Origin: Eretmocerus hayati
Taxonomy: Eukaryota; Arthropoda; Insecta; Hymenoptera; Aphelinidae
Length of the DNA stretch: 64,000 nt
NCBI GenBank assembly: GCA_029851415.1
Contig: CM056744.1
Location: forward strand, 68,504,172 to 68,568,171
Reading direction: 5' to 3'
Below the pieces are notes generated by a model. That model made no database searches and had not been told where the DNA came from. It was given only the letters and a program-made list of their open reading frames with translations. The position numbers and the translations under genes are program-made. Position 1 is the stretch's first letter, and every line of letters starts with the position of its first letter. This document shows positions 1 through 13,597 of the stretch, piece by piece.

Positions 1-2520
1 TCCCACGGCGTTCTGAAGAGAAATATGTGCCTATCGTGAGAATTTTCAGTCAGTGTTGTCGAGAATCCCGTTCTTCTATATTACTTCAATTAATGCATTT
101 CTCACAAATTGTCGAATAGCTGAGGATAGAATCAATGACTTTTTGTATGTGGGAAATACTAATATCTCGTTTCTAGTGCTTGAGGTACATACATATATAC
201 ATTCAGGTCGGGTCATGAGAATCGGACTTTGTCTCGCTTAGATAATCTGTTCAACTGTCAACACGTGTGCAAGTCCTTGTATTTGAATCCGAAAATTCTT
301 AGACTTCCTTGGACAACTTTGGATCCTGCATCCAGGAAGATTCCGGGAAGTATGTGGGAAAAATGAGAATGTATGCAAAGAAGTTCTTGTCATAAGTGGC
401 CACAAATGAAGGCACTTACTCGAGAGCCTGTGTATCGTATCACGGTTCCAACCAGACGAGTCCATGACTCGTTCCTATGTCTCATTCTATGGGCTATCAT
501 TACATTCGTCGTTCATTCCAAATTAGTTCATTTATCGATGTTTGAAAAAGAATATATGTAAAAGAGATATTTGACTATCTTTATCTTATTTCACTCCGTT
601 GTCTAGACTAAATTATACATTCTGCGCGTGTAGAACACAGCAAACTCTTGATATTCGATAATCTCATATCCATGTATTATTATGATACTTTCGAATATCG
701 ATGGATGATGATGGTACTGAGCTAAATTATAGTAATCTCATATCTTTTACTAGATCAAATAACTCAAGATATCACGCAACAGATTTTTTTTATTTCATTT
801 CTTTCACTAGATTAAACTTTTCCAATTGTAATCAACATGTTATTCTCATTTCTTTTACTAGATTTCATTCATCGAGATATCACTCGACAGATTTTCTTTA
901 TTCCATTTCTTTCACTAGATCAAATTTTTTCAGATATTTTTCAACAAGCTATTCTCATCTCATCTTTCCCTCTCGATTAAATTGTTCAGATATAGTGCTC
1001 AAGAGAGTTGTTATGGTCCTTTTCTATTTTCCAGATATGATATTCTCAAACAGTATGTAAGTAACACAAAAATGTAAGACACATGTATTTCCAAGAAAAT
1101 TCAGTTCGGTTATGACTCCGATGATTGGAACTTAATCAGATGCGTCTCTTGAAAAGATGATTCCAACTATTGACAGGAGGGAGGGCACTCTCATACTCGC
1201 TGGAATAATGTATGCCTTCTAGTACTAACTGTCTGAACGCCCGAGGAAAAGACCTTTAATATCATTTTTAATGTACTCCGAATGTGCTCTTTCTGGTGCA
1301 ATAGTTAGTTCTTCAATCCAGGGCTACCCAGAAATATTATCATAAAAAAAGGTCAAAATGTCAGGTCCTTGTGATGTGGTTTTTCCTCCTTTCGACCCCT
1401 GCGTGTGAGTGTACAGTGACGACGAGAGGCTTGTCAAGGGTTCAAGCGGGCAAATTTATCAAATAGAATAGTATTGAGTATTGCAAATCTCAACAGCCAC
1501 TATTAAGACCAAAAGTCCACTTTTTGTGTGTGCGCCGAGGACCTACATTTCATGACACAATTTCGCCTAAAATTTCCATCAATCAAAGTCAATTTGACCC
1601 ATCCCAAGCCTTTCCGCACTCACTTTCTCTTGAATCAAATCGCCAGACGCAATTCCCACCCATGCCGTGCAGAATCGAGAGAAAATTGATTCTCACATTT
1701 TGCGGAGTACTTTTCGGCGAAAATCTAGTTTTGCTTGATTTTCATGTCAGGTTCGTGTGATATTAGTCAGACCCTTGAACGTGAAACTACAGAGGCCATT
1801 GTCATTTTTCCAAAGTATTTGGTGGTCAAATCAAAAATTCTAAAATTCCAAACCTGTAGTTAAAACTTTTGAGCCGTGAGACCAGTTTCAGGGGCAAAAT
1901 GTCAGGTCCGTGTAACGCTACCGCGTTACAAGTAATATCCTTATGGTACCGATATGTAAAAACATTGATACTCGCACGCGACTTAGTTAGTGCTTTAGAT
2001 ATTTCAAAAGGTCGAAAAATACACCTTGGAACATTCGCCTAACGTTAGGGCTGGTACATTCTCGATCCCAAATATCGAAATTTCCACGGAATCATACATA
2101 AGACCAATACGAACTACATGAGGAACTGCCCATTCAACATTCTCAGGGAACGAGTGGTTCCCGACCGAAAGCATCAATGATTGTTTCGGATCTTGTAGCA
2201 GACAACCTAGGACAGAACAGATTGGTCTACTAGAAACATTGATGTTACGTTTGGTTGTTGCTTCTGAGATGTTCGTTGTGACGCTGTTTTTTCATCATTT
2301 TATTCCGGCCATGAATTGGACGATTGCAACCCGGCAGAAACGCCCATATGGAGTTGAACTTTTTTTTGGCTCATTGTTCACGCCCTTCCTGATGTGAACC
2401 ACTACGATAGATTTTTTGGGAGGATTTTTTGAGCGAATCTGATTGGGTTAAGATTGAAGAATGAAAAATTGCGGTTCCTACCGGTGGAACTCGTCATAGC
2501 GAATGGGTTGATCAACGTTA
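1..2520. other. AT-rich stretch with no recognised gene
   Basis: No protein family, tRNA or clear repeat end was recognised. Positions 720-960 repeat a short TTTC(T)TTTCACTAGAT-like phrase, which makes a 119-codon open frame full of Ser, Phe and Thr that I regard as a by-product of the repeat. The other open frames are short and lack family resemblance. Confidence 0.5.
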
Positions 2521-3075
2521 AGGTAGTTGTACACCAACTACGTGAGTCAGAGAGACTTAACCTCACTTTTTTGCCCACATCAAAATATTTGAAATTATTA
2601 TTATTGTTAATAACTGTACTTTTTCCATCAAACAACAAACAAAAACGATCATCTAAGCCTTCCTGAACAGAATCAGGCATGGTTTCCAAAGTTTTCTACC
2701 CTAAAATCGAAATCACGTGTCGCATTTTTTGTATTCTACGCTTTGTATGAACAATTACTAAAAAACGACGTGGTCCATCATCTTCAGGCTCGGCCATATG
2801 ATTCATTGATACATAAACTCGGATCTCTCGCAGTCCCACCATTTTCTGTTGATCAGGTTTTGCGCTGGACCCATTTTTGTGCTGTTTTTGGGGCCCGCTC
2901 CCATAAGCGCAATGTTAAAAATGTGCAAAACTGGTCAAATTGTGACGATCGATACTCTAAAACGGGATGGTCAACCGTTCTGGAATTTTGCACACGTACT
3001 CTTCGATATTAGAACTATCTCTCTGCAGAATCTCGAGAAATTCTGTTGATGAATAATTTTGGTGTACAACTACCT
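2521..3075. mobile_element. MITE-like element with TA target duplication
   Basis: The ends are perfect inverted repeats: AGGTAGTTGTACACCAA at 2521 and its reverse complement ending at 3075. A TA dinucleotide sits directly outside both ends (2519-2520 and 3076-3077). A 555-bp length, no coding capacity and a TA duplication fit a non-autonomous Tc1/mariner-type element. The family assignment is an inference from the duplication alone. Confidence 0.65.
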
Positions 3076-3969
3076 TAATAAGAGCAAGATTCGTGTTTTT
3101 CCAAGGCCTGGTAGAAATTGTGAGAATTTTTCGCCCAGAAACTGGCCAAGTCGAACCCAATTGCATTCTTACTATATCTATATACTGCACGGGTGGCCAT
3201 AAAAATTGGTCACATTTCTACCAGGGACTTCAAAATGCTCATAGCTCAGAAATGATGCCTGTTAGAGAAAAATGACAGGTGTAACTTCTTGTTGAAAATG
3301 TCTCTGATTCCCTGATGAGGATTGTTTCGGACAGAAATGAGTCATTTCTACGATTTGTTTGAACAATTCCGGTTTGAATAATTTTGCCCGAATTTCGGCC
3401 TGAAAACCCGCATCACTAGGAAAAAGGGCCTTGCGGAGAGGATCCCGCGAAAAAGTTCTATGAGCCTATTTTTGCACACAATGGCGATGATTTCCCCTAG
3501 TCTATTATGCTTTGATCCCAGATAAAGTTATGGGAGAGAGGATGGTCATACTTGCCAACTCAGACTTCTGGAACAAATGAAGTGGGAAGAGGAAAGATTT
3601 CAAAACTTCGTTATGGTAATCATTGAGAATTCTGAAATTGAAAATCATAAACTGTAAGAATAGTTGACCATGTAGAAAAGCAAAAAGTTTCCACGTATAT
3701 TTCATTCATAAAAATCATCCCCCTAATAAGGAACTCTGCGTGATGAATTCCAAGATGAATATTCTCTCATCATAAGCAAAGAAATCTGAGAACTTGTGAT
3801 AAGTTCATGACATATGACTTGAGTTGATGCGAAGACTCCCAACTCCACTTATAATGGTGATTGTATATGAGAGAAGGTTTTTAGGGAATGAAAAACTTCT
3901 GGAACGTGTGAATTATCCACCCAAGTTGATTCGTACGCTCCTCATTAAGAGAAGAATAATTTGGTGTAA
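3076..3969. other. no gene or recognised element seen
   Basis: Short open frames only, without family resemblance. Nothing repeated elsewhere in the window was noticed here. Confidence 0.4.
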
Positions 3970-5390
3970 GCCAGCTCAAGCAGGTTTCAAAGACTCCATA
4001 GAATGAGTTTTTGGCTTTAATGCTGATCAACAAATCAATTTTACTTTACCATCCTTTGAAATTTGAGCATTGCGTTGTAGTGACTTCAAAAACGCATTGC
4101 TCTGCTACAACCTGAATTAGTTTATCCTAACAAAGCTATAGGTCTATTCATTCTTGGTGAAACTATATAATGTGTCTTCATTATTGAGTGGATGTGGTGA
4201 AATTTTAAGCGGAAAATCTGGTGATGGAAAGTTGGAAATTTCAAAGAGTATGGGATTTCGGTATAACATGCTTGGACTCTCAACCTAAATGTGCGTTGAG
4301 ATACATTATTCTATGATCCTGGTATCATTCCACAATCAGATCCTGGTATGGGAAGAACGACAAACTTATATCAACATGATTGCACATCTTTCGTCGAGTC
4401 GAGTTTCATTCACTTTCAAACATAGACATTCAATGTAACCTCTTATTATAGAAAAGTCCAATAGGATTGTATGTCAGTCTTCCAGGGATTGAGTCCTTGG
4501 TCCAAACGCATTGAATTCCGGGAATAATTGTTGGTAGAAGATGAGCATACATTGGTTTGAAAATAAAATGAATGAAATTCATGAGCGGCTACGCACATAT
4601 CCCATCATCCTATAGTTCAGGCTGTACAAAACTACTATTATGTCTTTGCATATGACAATAACTACACATCAAGATCTAGATGTTGATTGTATGGTATCCT
4701 TTGCGGTAAATTATAATTCAGATTAGCAGAAGAAACATGTCTGATATTCATACTGATTTTGATGGATGGGAGTGAAATTTGAACACTAATCAGTCTTGAA
4801 TTATATGATTTGAGGCCAGGGTAGACCTTGATTTAGGTTTAAGCCCAGACAACCGATTCAGACCAACCCTACAGTTATTAAGAAATCTCTACAGAATTAT
4901 ATGGGCCTTTCTCATGAAAGATCACACTTGATGTCTATGTTTCATTGTGATAAATACTGGACTCGACGAAAGATGTGCAATTATGTTGATATAACTCTGT
5001 CGCTTTTCTCATACCGAGATCTGATTGTGGAATGAGACCAGAATCATTGAATAATGTATCTAAAGGAACAACCATGTTGAGTGTCCAAGTATGCTTTACC
5101 TAAATTCCATACTCTCTGAAATTTTCAACTTCCATCGCCAGACTTTTCGCTCATCAGAGTTTCACCACATCCACTAAATAATGGAGACACATTATATAGT
5201 TCTACCAGGAATGGATGAAATTGAGGTTGTAGTATGCAGATCAATGCGTTTTTGAAGTCACTGTAAGTCAATGTTCAAATTTCAAAGGATGGTCCAAAGT
5301 AAAGTTGATTTGTTGATCAGCATCGAGGCCATAAGCTCTTTCCGTAGAGTCTTTGAAACCTCCTTGAGCTGTCTCACAATAAAATTTTCT
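3970..5390. repeat. large imperfect inverted repeat (foldback), centre near 4680
   Basis: Several blocks read as reverse complements in nested order. The block near 4020-4130 matches 5220-5330, 4190-4280 matches 5080-5175, and CATCTTTCGTCGAGTCGAGT near 4388 matches its complement near 4962. The arms are diverged but collinear, so the whole looks like one old foldback element rather than chance palindromes. No transposase frame is seen. Confidence 0.65.
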
Positions 5391-5748
5391 CCTTTTGGGT
5401 GACGAGTCTGCAGCATAATGATGATGAGAACCTGTGGAAAAAATTTTGCCACAACTCTCATTGAGGATATAGGCACATCACCACTCATCACATTTGCACT
5501 GTAACACAAATTCAGACAGAAAATTCTTTGTTCGGTTTCAGAAAGGGAAGTATTCTATTACTTCCCATTAGAATCAAAATCTGTCACTTGAGTGATTAAT
5601 CAATGAGCTCATGTATAGCTCAGCCCAGCTCGCAGTTTGCACTACTGTCTGGAACACAGAACACCTGCACTGCCTGCTACTGTCTCTTTGTCACGCTTTC
5701 TCGCTGCGCGATCATCACGCGTAGAATCTACATATATTCATATACCTA
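5391..5748. other. no feature recognised
   Basis: Unique-looking AT-rich sequence between two inverted-repeat elements. No coding or RNA feature could be supported. Confidence 0.4.
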
Positions 5749-6669
5749 CACTACCGGTCGAAAGTTTGAGCTCATCCAAAATTTTTTTTTCAATTTTGTG
5801 AGTAGAACTCCTCGGCTCTATTTGACCGTAGAGGACTCTCCCGGAACTCATTTCGAAGGTTTCTTCACGTACTTTAAGATGACATTATTCATTTTTATCC
5901 GTACGGATCGGGATCTTTCCAATTTGAGCTTGGAAAAGTGTCAATTTCAACGATTTTTGAGAGATTCTTTTGGCTCGTTCCAATTTGAGTCACATGAATG
6001 TTTCAATATGGGAGTTGTGGGATACAAAAGTACAATTCTAGAGCTTCAATATCCGTTTTTGAACGTCCCTCTACACCCTTGCTAATCCGAGCTATAACAT
6101 TTCCTCTGAGGGGAGATTTTTCGCAGAAAATAGCATTTCAATTCGAGAGAGATAGAGAGATGAATTTTTATGAAGTATAATCATCATTTCTGTCGATTTT
6201 CATCTACATCTTGATCGAGGAAACGAGAAATCTTTAAAATATGCCTCAAAATGTGAATTTTCTCGTCATTTTTCAATACAGGTGCTAGTTTCCGCGAAAA
6301 ATCTTCCCTCAGAGACAGTGTCATAGCTCGGACTAGAAGTGGCGTAGAAGAATGTTCAAGAACAGATTTTCAAGCTCTAGAATTGTACTTCTGTTTCTCA
6401 CAACTCCCATGTTGAAATATTCAGGTGGCTCAAATTGGCACGAGACAAAAGATTCTCTCAAAAATCGTCGAAATTGACACTTACCAAGCTCAAATTGGAA
6501 AGATCCCGATCCGTACGGATAAAAATGAATAATGCCATCTCAAAGTAAGTGGAGACACCTTCAAAATGAGTTCCGGGAGAGTCCTCTACGGTCAGAGAAA
6601 GCCGAGTAGTTCAACTCACAAAATTGAAGAAAAAATTTTTGGGTGAGCTTACACTTTTGACCGGTAGTG
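5749..6669. mobile_element. Tc1/mariner-type foldback MITE, TA duplication
   Basis: The element starts CACTACCGGTC and ends GACCGGTAGTG, with TA directly outside both ends (5747-5748, 6670-6671). The termini extend into long arms: about 5749-6130 pairs with 6290-6669, for example the GATCCGTACGGATAAAAATGAAT-type block near 5905 and 6515. No transposase frame remains. CACTACCGGTC-like ends plus a TA duplication are typical of Tc1-like elements, so this is a 921-bp non-autonomous derivative. Confidence 0.75.
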
Positions 6670-7370
6670 TAACTATATTCTAGCTTTTATATTTGATATT
6701 ATATGAACCTATATAGTATACCACTTCCTCCTTCCCTACACACCACTACACCGATGTATCGGTGTGTTCAGGAGAAGAAGAATGATGAGTGACGTATCTC
6801 ACATACACCACATGTGTAGAGACATTTCGATATTTCTCGAGTCGAAATACGGGGCTGGTGAAATCGAACTGAGATGTAAAACGAAGGCATGAATTTGCGG
6901 TGATGAATAAAACGCGTCCAGTGCTCGGATTGAAGAAATAATTATACAGAACCCTGAATCGTATTAGAAAGGGTTTGCTAGAGCATGGCAGAGCTGTATA
7001 AGCAACGTTAATGAGGTAAATGATCCAAGCCGAAAAAAAGTGTGAGGTTAAAAAACCCCAATTCAAAGTATAGATAGGCACAGTGCCTCGCTCGATTTTT
7101 CGTCTGCTCATACTCGCTAGTGAGACGCTATCAATCTATGCCGTGGTTCTCGTCAATGTGACCAGATACCTTTCTACACTAGGTGCCAGAGTCTACACTA
7201 GGAGACTGATCTACACAACCTGGTCTTGGACGGCGATTCGCCCTCTTACTGTTCGATTCTTGGGACATGTTCGACCTGGGGTATCATCCGAAGTCTTTCG
7301 GTCTAGCCGATGCGAATCCCAACTCCAGGAACCATCGATACAGTTCCCTAAAGCTCAGCGGTGCAACCGT
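6670..7370. other. interspersed-repeat sequence, no supported gene
   Basis: The part from 7130 to 7370 belongs to a family seen again near 9400-9960 and 45470-46060, with shared phrases such as GGTCTAGCYGATGCGAAT. No reading frame is conserved between copies. The open frames at 6746-7111 (minus) and 7083-7433 (plus) are not supported by any family. Confidence 0.4.
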
Positions 7371-9045
7371 ATACGGAAAAAATCGCCGAGGATATTAACC
7401 TGGGCGAATAACCTAGGGTATTCACCTAGGTGACAGCGTAGGATATTATCCTAGAAAATCACCCTAGGTTTTTCACCCGGTAATTTTCGGCATTCACCTA
7501 CGATAATGACCTCGGATAACTCGTTTTCCCGATTTTCATTATGGGGTTATGAAACCATGACATTTCCAGTATGTTACGTCGCTCGTGATCGTCGTCGGTA
7601 TACTCTCTCGCACGACGCCACCATTTCTTCCCACTCACAGCAGACTTCAAGAGAATCGACTCGAGTAATCCACTTGATCCTCCTGCAGATTTAGATCCAC
7701 CCCCAAAACCGTTCCGAGTTTGGCATCCATCTCTTACGCACAGTCACCTGAGGTGATCCAGTGAATGGTTCATCTATTAGACTCGTTTATAGTCTAGCTC
7801 GTCATCCGGAAAACCGACTCGATATAGTTAGCCAGAATTTCCGGAAGTGTCCTAGGATAATAACCTTAGATGAAATTCTGGGATAATAGCCCAGGATGAA
7901 ATCGATTTTTATTTCGAATTTTAAAGAAACTGATTGAAGGTTTAAAATGAAAATCAGTTCCGCGATCATGTTCTCCTCTTTCTTTACCCACTCCTAGTTG
8001 ATTGAACACGAATTAATCATTACATTCGATTTCTGTTGACTGTACGTTCTACCCACCTAATAACTACCTACTTCACAATAAGTGGGTACGTCCAACTAGA
8101 CAAAATTATTGTTCCGAAAAATGAGGAAAATAATCATTTTGGTGAATTTTTTCTGCTCTCTTGTCCGATTCCTAGGCAATTGCAGCTATAATGAATCAGA
8201 AATTTGAGTTCTTAGGATACGATATTAAGTTTTCGGATTTGAGGCTCAAGGTGCATTTGCTCGGGATCGAACCCACGACCTTCGGATCACAAGTAGGAGA
8301 CTCTATCCACTAGCCTAAAGTCCAGTAACATAGGTATTGCACTATTAGCCCTATTTGAACTACGAAAATTGAATTCACTGAATAACTTGTGCTTTAGCAA
8401 CTGAGAGTATGTGAGAAAGGAGGAGAATATCATCGCAGGAATGATTCTCATTTCAAATCCCGAAATATTTCATTTTGAATCCAAAATAAAAATCAATTTC
8501 ATCCTATGCTATTATCCCAGGATTTTATCTAAAGCTATTATCCTAGGATACTTGTAGAAATTCTGGCTCACTGACTCGAATCGGTTTCGTGGATAATGGG
8601 CTAGACTATGAACTAGCCTATTGAATAGATCACCCACTGGATCACCTCAGGTGACTGTGCGTAAGAGATGAATGACAAATTCGGGACGGTTTTGGGGTCG
8701 GATTCAAATCTGCAGGAGGATCAAGTGGATTACGCGAGTCGACTCTCTTGCTGTGAGTGGGAAGAAGGGGTTGCATCGTGCAAGAGAGTATACCGACGAC
8801 GACCACAAGCGAGGCAACATACTGGAAATTTCATGGTTCCATAACCCCATACTGAGAATCGGGGAGACGAATTACCCGAGGTAATTAACCTAGCTGAATG
8901 CCAAAAATTGATGGGTGAAAAACCTAGGGTAATTTTCTAGAATAATATCCTAGGCTGTCACCTAGGATAGCGTCTAGGTGAATACTCTAAGTTATTCGCT
9001 CAGGATGATAACCTAGGTAATTTCTTCCGTAAGGGTACGCGTATA
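7371..9045. repeat. foldback element rich in CCTAGG motifs
   Basis: The arm at about 7371-7935 is matched by its reverse complement at 8475-9045, with a 540-bp spacer. Both arms carry many CCTAGG and CCTAGGATAAT phrases, so each arm can also fold on itself. Shared landmarks include CAGTCACCTGAGGTGATCCA near 7741 and its partner near 8640. The spacer holds a tRNA-like segment. Confidence 0.7.
8252..8322 (-). other. tRNA-like segment (tRNA-derived SINE or pseudo-tRNA)
   Basis: Read on the minus strand it contains an A-box-like GGCTAGTGGATAGAGT and a good B box, GGTTCGATCCC, spaced as in a tRNA. The two ends do not form a convincing acceptor stem and the anticodon arm pairs poorly, so I do not call a functional tRNA. 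It sits in the spacer of a foldback element, as expected of a SINE-like passenger. Confidence 0.5.
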
Positions 9046-10286
9046 TCACTGGATATTTTACCACCAGTCTGGATGAGTTCCCTAGACCCATCGAACGCGA
9101 AAATTTGCCCTTTGATGAGATGAATAGATGATTCGGTTCAGCAGTGAGGCTCAGAAATAGGCTTGGTTTACACTAATACTCACTTATCATTAGTCATACT
9201 TCCTCCCTCTTCCTGAGGACGAATAATGATAGCAGATTCTTCACATATTCCTGGTCCATTTGAAAGATTCGAAGAATCAGAAAGTTGAAGATTCGAACAG
9301 CTAAGAGGATGATAAACTAGAGAATGCTATTTTACTATCACGCTTATTAGACCATCTTTGATCTAGAGATTCATTCTGGGATCCACTGGAGAGCCGATGT
9401 GGATTTTCAATCCAGGAACATCAGAAAGTATCCCGTAGTTTTTACTGTTCGATCCTTCCTCTCCAGCCATTCGTGACCTCAAGGATCATCCAAAATCCCC
9501 CGTACGAGCCAATTCTGAATTGGAGGACATGAACCATCGATACCATTCCAGCAAGCTCAACAATTCAATCATATATCTCTGGATACCGTGTCACCAAGGA
9601 GGGATGTTCCCGAGACCCGTTGAACTAGGCAATCTTCCCTTCCATCATTCCATCCTGCTCTCAAGGCCCTTCTCGACCCGAATAATCATCCCGGACCTTT
9701 CGTGAGAGCCGATGCACATGTTCACTGCGAGAACAATCGTAGCTATCACCTCAATCCTGTCGATGCGACCATGGATTCCTCTGCCGTATTCGCCAGAGGA
9801 GGACTATCTACGAGAGCCGTCTCATACGACGATTCTCCCTTCCACCATCCTACTCTGCTCTTTGAGTGATATTCGACTGCATAATCATTTCGCATCCTTG
9901 CAAAGATCCGATGCGTGTGTCCACTCCAGGTAACATCGGGACTATGCCATAGTTCCCGTCGATGTGACTACATACCCCTCTATACTAGGGACGAAATCGG
10001 TTTCGAAATCGTCGAACAAAAATGAACGTTTGAAGTGCATTGCCTAAATTTCCCAATGGAACGCTGCACAATATTGAAACAAGGGCTGTTGCTAGGCGGG
10101 ATCGTGGAGCGAGCGAGGAAAAACACCTTTTCAACTCATGAGAAAAAGCCGAAGCTGATGGCCTAATTTTATACGTCGAGAGGTCATCTCTCAAAATATC
10201 TAACATTTTATATAAGTTATAAATAAAAAACTACTTTTAAAACACAAAGAGAGGAGGAGTCAACAACTTATCTCAAGCCCGATTAA
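9046..10286. other. interspersed repeats, no supported gene
   Basis: The region 9400-9960 repeats phrases found at 7130-7370 and 45470-46060, and also internally (CGATGCG, TACCCCTCTATACTAGG). Open frames at 9520-9705 and 9712-9933 are not conserved between copies. No element ends were found. Confidence 0.4.
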
Positions 10287-11142
10287 TCGAAACTAGCGTA
10301 ATGCCTCTCGTTGCTCGGCTTGTAAATGCTCTTGAGAGGCGTATTGGACTCTGAAAATCTTCTTATAAATCGAGAAAAGACCTGATTTCCATTCGAATTC
10401 AATAGTTGATCATGTATATTTTCAAATTGTTTTTTGTTTGCACAGTGCGATCTTTTGAATCTCACAATCAGTCTTCCCAGTCCTATTGAAAAAAATGTCC
10501 AACTTTGATGAGATTTGAGTTCAGTTATTATTTGTGTATTATTATCCGAAAATTCTTCACTCTAACTTTGGGGGATCCGGACTATTTCTCATCTCTGTAA
10601 TGGTTTCAGATTCGCTGCTGACGAGAAATTCTTGGATGTTATCTTGAAGTTGGAATATTTGACCTTACGATGAGCAATCGCGCATTGTTCAAAATTTATC
10701 GAAATAAGGAATAACCCATTGAATCTAACTTATTTCGATTACATAATATTTCGACGAGTTAGATAAATTCAAGCTGATGGAAAAATTTAGGACACAGATG
10801 AAATGATTAATTGAGATGACGCACAATCAATTACACTGTGGAACAGCATTTTGGGGTCAGAACGCCTATGTCTGTGTACAATCTTCGAATAACGTTACAC
10901 AGATAATCGAACTCGGATCTCATCGAAGTTGAACATTACATCTCAATAGAACTAATGAAGAGATTCGAAAGATCACATGGTGCAAATGGAGAAAATTTCA
11001 CCGACATCCATGATCATCAACTGAATTTGAATGAATATCCAGTCTTCTTTCGATTCACGGAAACATTTTCAGAGTCTATTACGCTTTTCTGGGGCACTTA
11101 TAAGCCGAACAACTCGAGGCATTGCGCTAGTCGTGATTCGAA
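10287..11142. repeat. foldback element with ACTAGCG-type ends
   Basis: The arm at 10287-10471 is matched in reverse complement by 10953-11142, with a unique 480-bp centre. The end sequence (ACTAGCG, then TGCTCGGCTTGTAAATG and AGGCGTATTGG) recurs singly at about 20638 and 34946, so it is a dispersed repeat family. No transposase is encoded. Confidence 0.6.
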
Positions 11143-11399
11143 GCCCATTCTTCGTCCAGAGGTTCCTCGTCCTCCTGAATTGCACACACGTGGGAGATAA
11201 TCAGTCACGGGGGCTGTGCGCGTATAACTGAACTGCTATGACTCCTCTCCAGCAGACACAAATTGTTCATGTTTCCGACGCGCCCGTGCGCCCGCTAGTA
11301 GAGCAAGCAAAATACTGCATACCGGTAAGCAGGAGCGTACCTTTGAACGTCTCCCCACTCCTTTTCAACTGCCAGATGTACAATTTTTCTCGGCGCAGA

Positions 11400-13560
11400 C
11401 ACCAATTTGATCACGCTCACTCCGCTGCGCGCCTCAACGGTGGAGGAATATACGCGTGCGTGCTCCCCACCATCAGTCGTCTCCGTGCATCGAACGAGTG
11501 CAGATGTAGCGGACACGCAGACGCCAATTCGATCGCGCTGACTCCGCTGCACGACTGTACGAAAACAGATACACGGATACTTGCTGCCCGCCATCAGTCG
11601 CTCCCGTGCACCGAACGATAACAGACGAAGCAGATATGCAGACGCCAATTCGAACGCGCTCACTTCATTGCGCGCCTCAACGGGGGAGGAATATACGCGT
11701 GCTTGCTGCCCACCATCAGTCGTCTCCGTGCATCGAACGAAAGCAGACGTAGCAGACATGCAGACACCAATTAGATTGCGCTCATTTCGCTGCGCGCCTC
11801 GTCGGAGAAGAAATCTACGCGTGCTTGCTGTCGAACATCAGTCGTCCCCGTGCATCAGACGGGAGCAGAACATGGGAGACATGCGGACGCCAGTTTCATC
11901 GCGCTTACACCACTGCGCGCCACAACGAAGACGAGATATACGCGCGCTCGCTGCCCACTAACAGTCGTCCTCGTGCATCAAATGAGAGCGGAGATGTAGA
12001 CGCCAACTCGATCGCACTGATTTCGCTGCGCATCTCTACAAAGAAAGATACACGGATGCTAGCAGCTTGCCTTCAGTCGTCCCCGTGAACCCAACGAGAG
12101 CAGACGTAGCAGACACGCAGACGCCAATTTGATCGCGCTCACTTCACTGCGCGCCTTAACGGAGGAGAAATATACGCGTGCTTGCTGCCCACCATCAGTC
12201 GTCTCCTCGCATCGAACGAGAGCAGACGTAGCAGACACGCAGACGCCAACTCGATCGCGCTGACTCCACTGCACGTCTGTATGGAGACAGGTACAAAGGT
12301 GCTTGCTGTCCGCTATCAGTCGCTTCCGTGCACCGAACGAGAACAGACGTAGCAGACATGCAGACACCAACTTGATTGCGCTCATTTCGCTGCGCGCCTC
12401 AACGACGAAGAAATCTACGCGTGCTTGCTTCCGGACATCAGTCGTCCCCGTGCATCAGACGGAAGCAGAACATGAAAGACATGCGGACACCAATTCCATC
12501 GCGCTCACTCCGGTGTGTGCCTCAGCGAAGACGAGAAATACGCATGCTTGCTGTCCACTAACAGTCGCCCCCGTGCATCAAACGAGAGCAGACACAGACG
12601 CCAACTCGATCGCGCTGACTTCGCTGCGCATCTGTACAAAGAAAGATACACGGAGGCTAGCAGCTTGCCATCAGTCGTCCCCGCACATCCAACGAGAGCA
12701 GACGTAGCAGACACGCAGACCCCAATTTGATCGCGCTTACTTCACTGCGCGCCTCAACGGAGGAGAAATATACGCGTGCTTGGTGCCCACCATCAGTCGT
12801 CTCCGTGCATTGAATGAGAGCAGACGTAGCAGACACGCAGACGCCAATTCGATCGCGCTGACTCCACTGCACGTCTGTATGAAGACAGGTACAAAGGTGC
12901 TTGCTGCCAGCTATCAGTCGCTTCCGTGCACCGAACGAGAACAGACGTAGCAGACATGCAGACAACAATTTGATTGCGCTCATTTCGCTGCGCGCCTCAA
13001 CGAAGAAGGAATCTACGCATGCTTGCTTCCGGACATCAGTCGTCCCCGTGCATCAGACGGAAGCAGAACATGAAAGTCATGCGGACACCAATTTCATCGC
13101 ACTCACTCCGCTGCGTGCCTCAGCGAAGATGAGAAATATGCGTGCTTGGTGCCCACTAACAGTCGCCCCCGTGCATCAAACGAGAGCAGACACGCAGACG
13201 CCAACTTGATCGCGGTGACTTTGCTGCGCATCGGTACGAAGGAAGATACACGGATGCTAGCAGCTTGCCTTCATTTATCCCCATGCACCGAACGAGAGCA
13301 GACGCAGCAGACACGCAGACGCCAATTTGATCGCGCTCACTTCGCTGCGTGCCTCAACAGAGAAGAGATATACGCGTGCTTGCTGCCCATCATCAGTCGT
13401 TCTCATGCATCGAAAGAGAGCAGACGCAGCAGAGATGCAGACGCCGACTTGATCCCGCTCAACCCGCTGCGCCTCTCGATGAGGAAGAGATACAACGAGT
13501 GGTTGCAGCTTGTCATCCTGACAGTACATCAGACGAGAGTGGAACAAAGGCGGACAAATA
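11400..13560. repeat. tandem array of 112-123 bp units with higher-order repeat
   Basis: A GATCGCGCTCACT(T/C)CGCTGCGCG-like phrase recurs at about 11418, 11530, 11652, 11773, 11896, 12010 and 12131 and onward to 13470, giving units of 112-123 bp. A five-unit block of 598 bp is duplicated: 12059-12656 matches 12657-13254. Both strands stay open for long distances, giving Arg-, Ala-, Ser- and Cys-rich frames up to 154 codons, a by-product of GC-rich units lacking stop triplets. A splice-donor-like GTAAGT follows at 13598, so transcription through the array is possible. Confidence 0.8.
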
Positions 13561-13597
13561 GATGCGCTCCCTCGGCTATACGCCGATTCCCAGGAGG

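Noticed and set aside
701..1060. 119-codon open frame, Ser/Phe/Thr-rich
   Set aside because: It is produced by repetition of a short TTTCACTAGAT-like phrase and shows no family resemblance.
8252..8322. Functional tRNA gene
   Set aside because: The B box is good, but the acceptor and anticodon stems do not pair, so it is listed only as tRNA-like.
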